Assembly: GCF_900239185.1 (NCBI RefSeq) | Contig: NZ_OENA01000038.1 | Location: 1-64,000 of the forward strand | DNA: 64,000 nt | Origin: Tenacibaculum finnmarkense | GTDB lineage: Bacteria; Bacteroidota; Bacteroidia; Flavobacteriales; Flavobacteriaceae | Reading direction: 5' to 3' | In this document: piece by piece, positions 59,319-64,000 of the stretch | Layout of the letters: each line of letters begins with the position of its first letter | Position numbering within the stretch: position 1 is the stretch's first letter | The notes under the pieces: generated by a model | The model's input: only the letters and a program-made list of their open reading frames with translations | Databases searched by the model: none | What the model was told of the DNA's origin: nothing | Position numbers and translations under genes: made by a program

Positions 59319-59930
59319 ATGAAAAAATATTTGTCAGGATTTGTAGAAAGATTAAAAAGACATAGTGATAAATTAGATAATTATGCTTTACTAACAGAAC
59401 AACCATGGATTACCAAAACTGACGATAATAACGAACGATTTTTAATGATTTTTCGTCAAAAAGAAAATGAACTTTTGATTTCTTTAAACGGTAAAATAGA
59501 AAAAGCAAAATGGGATTATATACCATCAATGAATTCATTAGTGATTGAAAGAAATTCAGGTATAACTCTGTATAAACAAGGTTTTTTTGATGATTCAGTA
59601 ATGATTCTAAAAGTTGATGGAACTGAAGATTATCAATTATTTGTAAATGAAAATAAAATTGATTCAACAATAGAAAAATTACTCGAAGAAACTGAAAATA
59701 AATACTTCAAAAAGAAAAAACTTATATTAGAAAAGAAAAAAAGCTATAATCAAATTATAAATAAAACTCTTAAAGATGGTAGGGATTTTAAGATTTATAG
59801 CTCTTTAGATTATGGTTATACTATTGGTGATAAAGTTACAATCAATGGAGAATTACCTATTGACGGTGAATATTCATTTGGTTGGTTTGATTCATTGTTA
59901 GTCATTGATGGAAAACTGAAAAGACTTTAA
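59319..59930 (+). CDS. Protein of unknown function in an accessory patch
   Basis: This 203-residue protein has no signal peptide or membrane helix. It has strand-rich segments with EKAKWDYIPSMNSLVIERN and VMILKVDGTEDYQLFVNEN, a central Lys/Glu-rich helix (EETENKYFKKKKLILEKKK), and a C-terminal FGWFDSLLVIDGKLKRL. I do not recognise a family. Position between a HEPN-type gene and higBA suggests an accessory role. It ends at a hairpin followed by T6. Confidence 0.55.
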   Translation: MKKYLSGFVERLKRHSDKLDNYALLTEQPWITKTDDNNERFLMIFRQKENELLISLNGKIEKAKWDYIPSMNSLVIERNSGITLYKQGFFDDSVMILKVDGTEDYQLFVNENKIDSTIEKLLEETENKYFKKKKLILEKKKSYNQIINKTLKDGRDFKIYSSLDYGYTIGDKVTINGELPIDGEYSFGWFDSLLVIDGKLKRL

Positions 59931-59966
59931 AAAATACGAATTATAAGACTATATCTAACTAATCAC

Positions 59967-60003
59967 AAATCCTCACATACTTACCAAAATATGCGAGAAT
60001 TTT
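59967..60003 (+). terminator. Imperfect hairpin terminator after the unknown gene
   Basis: AAAT, CTC and CATA (59967-59979) pair with TATG, GAG and ATTT (59990-60002) with two 1x1 mismatches, and a T run follows. Confidence 0.6.
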
Positions 60004-60055
60004 TTATGCTATTTTATTAACTGAATTTAGTACTTAAACCACGTAACAAACTATA

Positions 60056-60123
60056 TACAATATTATTGTAAATAATAAAAAAGCACATAAAAATACCAAA
60101 ACGGGAACTTTTTGTTATATTTG
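60056..60123 (+). promoter_or_regulatory. higBA promoter and candidate HigA operator
   Basis: TATATTTG (60116-60123) is a full -7 match 21 nt before the higB GTG. The palindrome TACAATA-T-TATTGTA (60056-60070) lies 45 bp upstream of it and could be bound by HigA, as such antitoxins repress their own operon through palindromes. Confidence 0.5.
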
Positions 60124-60144
60124 CAGTATATAAAGAATAAATTT

Positions 60145-60438
60145 GTGAGAATAATATCAAGAAGAACACTACGAGAATTTTGGGAAAAACACGCTGATAG
60201 TGAACAACAATTAAAAGCTTGGTATCGAGAAACAGAAAAAGCATCTTGGAAAAACATCAATGAATTAAAAGTAGAATACCCAAGTGCTAGTGTTTTAAAA
60301 GGCAATAAAATAGTTTTCAATATTAAAGGAAATAATTATAGGCTCATTGTTAAAATGAACTTTGAATTTCAAATATCTTGGATTCTATTTATTGGAACTC
60401 ACGCAGAATACGATAAAATTAATGCTAACAAATTATAA
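60145..60438 (+). CDS. higB: HigB-family mRNA interferase toxin
   Basis: This 97-residue protein begins with GTG at 60145 (VRIISRRTLREFWEKHADSE), matching the family start; an in-frame TTG at 60112 would lie in the promoter. The C-terminal KGNNYRLIVKMNFEFQISWI and THAEYDKINA carry the fold and the likely catalytic residues. HigB cuts mRNA on the ribosome and is blocked by HigA. The toxin-first gene order is typical. The antitoxin gene is 2 bp downstream. Confidence 0.9.
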   Translation: MRIISRRTLREFWEKHADSEQQLKAWYRETEKASWKNINELKVEYPSASVLKGNKIVFNIKGNNYRLIVKMNFEFQISWILFIGTHAEYDKINANKL

Positions 60439-60440
60439 TT

Positions 60441-60806
60441 ATGCAAATTAAACCGATAAAAAACGAAACAGATTACCAAGAAGCTCTTCATAGACTTGAA
60501 TTTATTTTTGATGCAATAAAAGGAACAGAAAAAGGAGATGAACTTGAAATCCTTACCATTCTAATTGATAAATATGAAAATGAAAATTTTCCAATTGAAA
60601 TGCCTGACCCTATTGAAGCGATTAAATTCAGAATGGAGCAAATGGGAATGAAACAAAAAGACCTTGCAGAACTTGTTGGTTTTAAAAGTAGAGTAAGTGA
60701 AATTTTAAATAAAAAACGAAAAATGACTTTAAAAATGATTAGAAAAATTAGTGATTCATTGCATATTCCTACTGATGTTTTAATACAAGAATATGTAGCT
60801 GAATAA
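60441..60806 (+). CDS. higA: HigA-family antitoxin with HTH domain
   Basis: This 121-residue protein has an N-terminal toxin-binding part (about 1-55, with IKNETDYQEALHRLEFIF) and an XRE-type HTH (about 57-105) with MKQKDLAELVGFKSRVSEIL. It neutralises HigB and represses the operon. The IKNETDYQEAL start is typical of the long HigA type. The gene ends 23 bp before the convergent transporter gene. Confidence 0.92.
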   Translation: MQIKPIKNETDYQEALHRLEFIFDAIKGTEKGDELEILTILIDKYENENFPIEMPDPIEAIKFRMEQMGMKQKDLAELVGFKSRVSEILNKKRKMTLKMIRKISDSLHIPTDVLIQEYVAE

Positions 60807-60829
60807 AACGTTATAAAACAACTTTTCAA

Positions 60830-61687
60830 TCACCTCCTACTCCTCACACTCTCAATAACTACCGTTGCTAAAATTAAAGAACCACCAATAAAAGTATTCC
60901 AAGTAGGTATTTCATTTAAAAAGATAAATGCCAAAATAATCCCAAAAATAGGTTGTACGCTACTAATAATACTCGATGTTGAAACCGTAAAAAACTGTAA
61001 AGAATGTACCATTAAACTATGCCCAATTGCCGTAGTTAAAAGTGCTAATAATAATACATACGGATATTGGTTTTCAAAGCCTGAAACATCCATAAAAAAC
61101 AATACAGGAAGCAAACAAACCGTAATAATTAACGTCTGATAAAACATCAACATAGTTCCGTTATATTGAATTACATATTGCTTTAACATCAAAATTCGGA
61201 TAGCATAAAACAATGCGGAAAGCAATCCGAATAAAATCCCCTGAACATTCGAACTTTCTAAATTAAATTCAGGTGCTAAAATATAAAGCCCTAGCAATAC
61301 CATACATCCTAAAACAATGTAAATCGGGTTGAATTTCACTTTTAAAAATAAGGGTTCTAAAAAAGCAATTATTACAGGAAAAGTATATAATGATAGCATT
61401 CCTATGGCAACATTCGATAATTTTAAGGCATAAAAATAGGTAATCCAATGCCCTGCCATAAAAATTCCGCTGACAATAAACGGAAAAATATGTTTACTTG
61501 ATTTTATCGTTAAATCTATTTTTTTAAACTTACAGAAAGCCAATAAAATTAGCATCGCAAACACCGAGCGAAACCAAATAATTACTTCTGAAGGCATTGC
61601 AATATATCTTCCTAAAACACCTGATGTACTTATAAATAAAGTTGCTAATAATAAACCAGCTAAATTTTTAGTATGATTATTCTCCAT
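60830..61687 (-). CDS. EamA/DMT-superfamily transporter
   Basis: This 285-residue protein has ten membrane helices in two EamA repeats. LLLATLFISTSGVLGRYIAMPSE opens it, and SIISSVQPIFGIILAFIFLNE is the second-half signature. The substrate is unknown. It lies between convergent higA and the 3' end of mfd, on the same strand as mfd, with a gap of 67 bp. Confidence 0.87.
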   Translation of the reverse strand: MENNHTKNLAGLLLATLFISTSGVLGRYIAMPSEVIIWFRSVFAMLILLAFCKFKKIDLTIKSSKHIFPFIVSGIFMAGHWITYFYALKLSNVAIGMLSLYTFPVIIAFLEPLFLKVKFNPIYIVLGCMVLLGLYILAPEFNLESSNVQGILFGLLSALFYAIRILMLKQYVIQYNGTMLMFYQTLIITVCLLPVLFFMDVSGFENQYPYVLLLALLTTAIGHSLMVHSLQFFTVSTSSIISSVQPIFGIILAFIFLNEIPTWNTFIGGSLILATVVIESVRSRR

Positions 61688-61754
61688 TTTATATTTTTTT
61701 CAACAAAGGGCTTCAACCCCTTGCCTGACATTTATTTGATTTCACTTGACTTTT

Positions 61755-64000
61755 TTATATTTCTCGCAACAAGTTTAAAGCTGTTTTTACCGAATCTATT
61801 CGAATAAAAGTAACTAATAATCGTTTTCCATTTTTAGTATCTTTCTCTTTCATTACACAGCTTTTCGGATTTTTCTGTACATATTGTAACATCTTTGTAA
61901 AGCCTTCGGTTTCATAAAATGAACTTTGTTGATCAGATAAAAAGTAACCTACTAATCGTTTTTGTTTTAATATGATTTTTTCAAGCCCTAATTTTTTTGC
62001 TAGCCATTTTATGCGAACGCTGTCTAATAAATCTTGTACTTCTGCTGGATATTCGCCAAACCTATCAACAATTTGTTTTTCAAATGTTAATAACTCTTCT
62101 TCTTTTGTTAAATTTCCTAACTCATTGTACAAGCTTAATCTTTCGGTTACCGAATTTACGTAAGCATCAGGAATAAGAATTTCAAAACCTGTTTCAATTT
62201 GCACCTCTTTTACATATTCTTTCGGCGTATTTTCATCCGTAGGATATAATTCTTTAAACTCATTTTCTTTAAGTTCTTCAATAGCTTCTTGTAATATTTT
62301 CTGATACGTATCAAAGCCAATATCATTGATAAATCCACTTTGTTCACCTCCTAATAAATCTCCTGCTCCACGAATTTCTAAATCTTTCATGGCGATATTT
62401 AAACCACTTCCTAATTCTGAAAATAATTCTAAAGCCTCAATACGTTTCTTCGCATCTGTAGTCATCATATGATACGCTGGCGTAATAAAATAACAGAATG
62501 CTTTTTTATTTGAACGCCCTACACGACCTCGCATTTGATGCAAATCTGACAATCCGAAATTATTTGCATTGTTGATAAAAATAGTATTCGCATTTGGCAC
62601 GTCCAATCCACTTTCAATAATAGTGGTTGACACCAATACATCAAATTCACCATTCATAAAAGCAAGCATTAATTCTTCTAGCTTCTTGCCTTCCATTTGC
62701 CCATGACCGATACAAATTTTAGCATTTGGAACTAAACGTTGAATTAAACCTGCTACCTCCTTAATATTTTCAATTCTATTATGGATAAAAAACACCTGTC
62801 CTCCACGAGAAATTTCATAAGAAATAGCATCTCTAATGGTTTCTTCGCTAAAGCGAATTACATTGGTTTCAATAGGATGACGGTTTGGTGGCGCTGTTTT
62901 TATGACTGATAAATCTCTTGCCGCCATCAGACTAAATTGCAAGGTTCTTGGTATTGGCGTGGCGGTTAATGTTAGCGTATCTACATTTTCTTTGATGATT
63001 TTTAGCTTGTCTTTTATAGCAACTCCGAATTTTTGTTCTTCATCAATAATTAGCAAACCTAAATCTTTAAATTGTATTTTTTTATTGGTTAATTGATGCG
63101 TTCCGATTACAATATCTACACTTCCATTTGCTACTCCTTCTAAAACAGTGTTTCGTTGTTTTGTAGTTCTGAAACGATTCAAATAATCAACCGTAACAGG
63201 AAAATCTTTTAAACGCTCGGTAAAAGTTTTAAAATGTTGAAACGCTAAAATAGTTGTAGGTACTAAAATTGCTACTTGTTTTCCGTTATCGACAGCTTTA
63301 AAAGCCGCACGAATAGCGACTTCTGTTTTTCCAAAACCAACATCACCACAAACCAATCTGTCCATGGGTTGGGCTTTTTCCATATCAGTTTTTACATCTT
63401 GCGTTGATGTAAATTGGTCAGGTGTATCTTCATAAATAAAACTAGCTTCCAACTCGTGTTGCATGTGCGTATCAGGAGCAAAAGCGTAGCCTTTTTGTAA
63501 TTTTCTTTTGGCGTATAATTGAATTAAATTAAACGCAATATGCTTCACTCGAGCCTTGGTTTTCTGCTTTACTTTTTTCCAAGCACCCGAACCTAATTTA
63601 TATATTTTAGGTGGTTTTCCGTCTTTTCCGCTAAACTTTGAAATTTTATGTAACGAGTGAATACTTACATATAAAATATCACGATCGCCATAAATTAATT
63701 TAATTGCTTCTTGTTTTTTTCCTTCTACATCAATTTTCTGAAGCCCTCCAAATTTTCCAATTCCATGATCGATATGTGTTACATAATCGCCAATTTCTAA
63801 TCTGGTAAGTTCTTGTAAAGTGATGGATTGCTTTTTTTCATACCCATTTTTTAAACGAAATTTATAATAACGCTCAAATATTTGATGGTCAGTATAACAA
63901 ACAATTTTATTTTGAATATCTACAAATCCCTGATACAAAGGAAAAACAATAGTTTCATAGGATACTTCGGCTTCATTATCATCAAAAATATCATGAAAAC
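61755..64000 (-). CDS. mfd: Transcription-repair coupling factor Mfd, C-terminal part
   Basis: The frame is open to the right edge, so the 5' part lies outside; about 748 codons are visible. It has the RNA polymerase-interaction domain (IGDYVTHIDHGIGKFGGL), the helicase with Walker A GDVGFGKTEVA, the DEEQKFGV box and TATPIPRTLQF, then the C-terminal TRCF domain. Mfd uses ATP to push stalled RNA polymerase off DNA and recruits UvrA for repair. A methionine- or TTG-based start inside the window (63938) is not the true start. Confidence 0.95.
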   Translation of the reverse strand, partial: FHDIFDDNEAEVSYETIVFPLYQGFVDIQNKIVCYTDHQIFERYYKFRLKNGYEKKQSITLQELTRLEIGDYVTHIDHGIGKFGGLQKIDVEGKKQEAIKLIYGDRDILYVSIHSLHKISKFSGKDGKPPKIYKLGSGAWKKVKQKTKARVKHIAFNLIQLYAKRKLQKGYAFAPDTHMQHELEASFIYEDTPDQFTSTQDVKTDMEKAQPMDRLVCGDVGFGKTEVAIRAAFKAVDNGKQVAILVPTTILAFQHFKTFTERLKDFPVTVDYLNRFRTTKQRNTVLEGVANGSVDIVIGTHQLTNKKIQFKDLGLLIIDEEQKFGVAIKDKLKIIKENVDTLTLTATPIPRTLQFSLMAARDLSVIKTAPPNRHPIETNVIRFSEETIRDAISYEISRGGQVFFIHNRIENIKEVAGLIQRLVPNAKICIGHGQMEGKKLEELMLAFMNGEFDVLVSTTIIESGLDVPNANTIFINNANNFGLSDLHQMRGRVGRSNKKAFCYFITPAYHMMTTDAKKRIEALELFSELGSGLNIAMKDLEIRGAGDLLGGEQSGFINDIGFDTYQKILQEAIEELKENEFKELYPTDENTPKEYVKEVQIETGFEILIPDAYVNSVTERLSLYNELGNLTKEEELLTFEKQIVDRFGEYPAEVQDLLDSVRIKWLAKKLGLEKIILKQKRLVGYFLSDQQSSFYETEGFTKMLQYVQKNPKSCVMKEKDTKNGKRLLVTFIRIDSVKTALNLLREI

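Noticed and set aside
60112..60144. TTG-started extension of higB
   Set aside because: The TTG lies within or before the -7 box TATATTTG, so it would not be in the mRNA; the GTG at 60145 matches the family start.

Overview
This window is a strongly AT-rich chromosomal segment from a gliding marine-type member of the Flavobacteriaceae (Bacteroidota). Support comes from gldD and gldE beside ssb and mutY, a secreted protein with a type IX secretion sorting tail, a SusC/SusD uptake locus, promoters with the Bacteroidota -7 box TAnnTTTG, an almost complete lack of Shine-Dalgarno sites, and many short genes found only in this family. A Tenacibaculum or Polaribacter-like genus fits, but the sequence alone does not settle it. 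I found no rRNA, tRNA, CRISPR array, prophage or intact insertion sequence.

Layout. 1-11.9 kb: Fe-S assembly genes (mrp, nfu, start of a flavin reductase), a T9SS cargo protein, an alkyltransferase-like DNA-binding protein, trmB, upp, a hydrolase, brnQ and the feoA-feoB iron operon. 12-21 kb: holB, an NtrY-like kinase, enoyl-CoA hydratase, asd, trhO, and a LytS/LytR-type two-component pair. 21-27 kb: rpmA and an extended rplU, a short transcription unit of unknown role, a 0.8 kb repeat-rich gap with a MITE-like element, and a pair of M16 peptidases. 27-33 kb: a transporter, a lipoprotein with a heavy-metal domain and Cys-rich repeats, ctaA, and mutY-ssb-gldE-gldD. 33-40 kb: a four-gene SusC/SusD/metallohydrolase/DUF4302 locus. 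40-48.5 kb: HU, a 29-residue basic protein, rng with a structured leader, a patatin-barrel protein, uvrC and a membrane MutS-like ATPase. 48.5-53 kb: molybdenum cofactor genes split by a repeat-flanked GIY-YIG nuclease. 53-58.4 kb: a RimB-RimK fusion, three small genes (two roadblock-like), dprA and a kinase-like protein. 58.4-60.8 kb: an accessory patch with a HEPN-type protein, an unknown gene and higBA. The window ends in a DMT transporter and the 3' part of mfd.

Most notable is 50.8-51.5 kb. A small GIY-YIG nuclease gene lies exactly between two nearly identical 123-bp direct repeats, and a third, truncated copy follows. Each full repeat can fold into a four-way cloverleaf whose four stems abut with no unpaired junction base. 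The unit splits moaA-moeA from moaC-mobA and supplies the upstream region of moaC. Related half-copies sit head to head inside a 291-bp MITE-like element at 22.75-23.04 kb that has 13-bp terminal inverted repeats and a TTA target duplication. A second, unrelated repeat family of about 90 bp occurs five times in intergenic spaces. Other leads are three genes with the pattern TAnnTTTG-N4-ATG, predicting leaderless mRNAs, and the short transcription unit near 21.3 kb.
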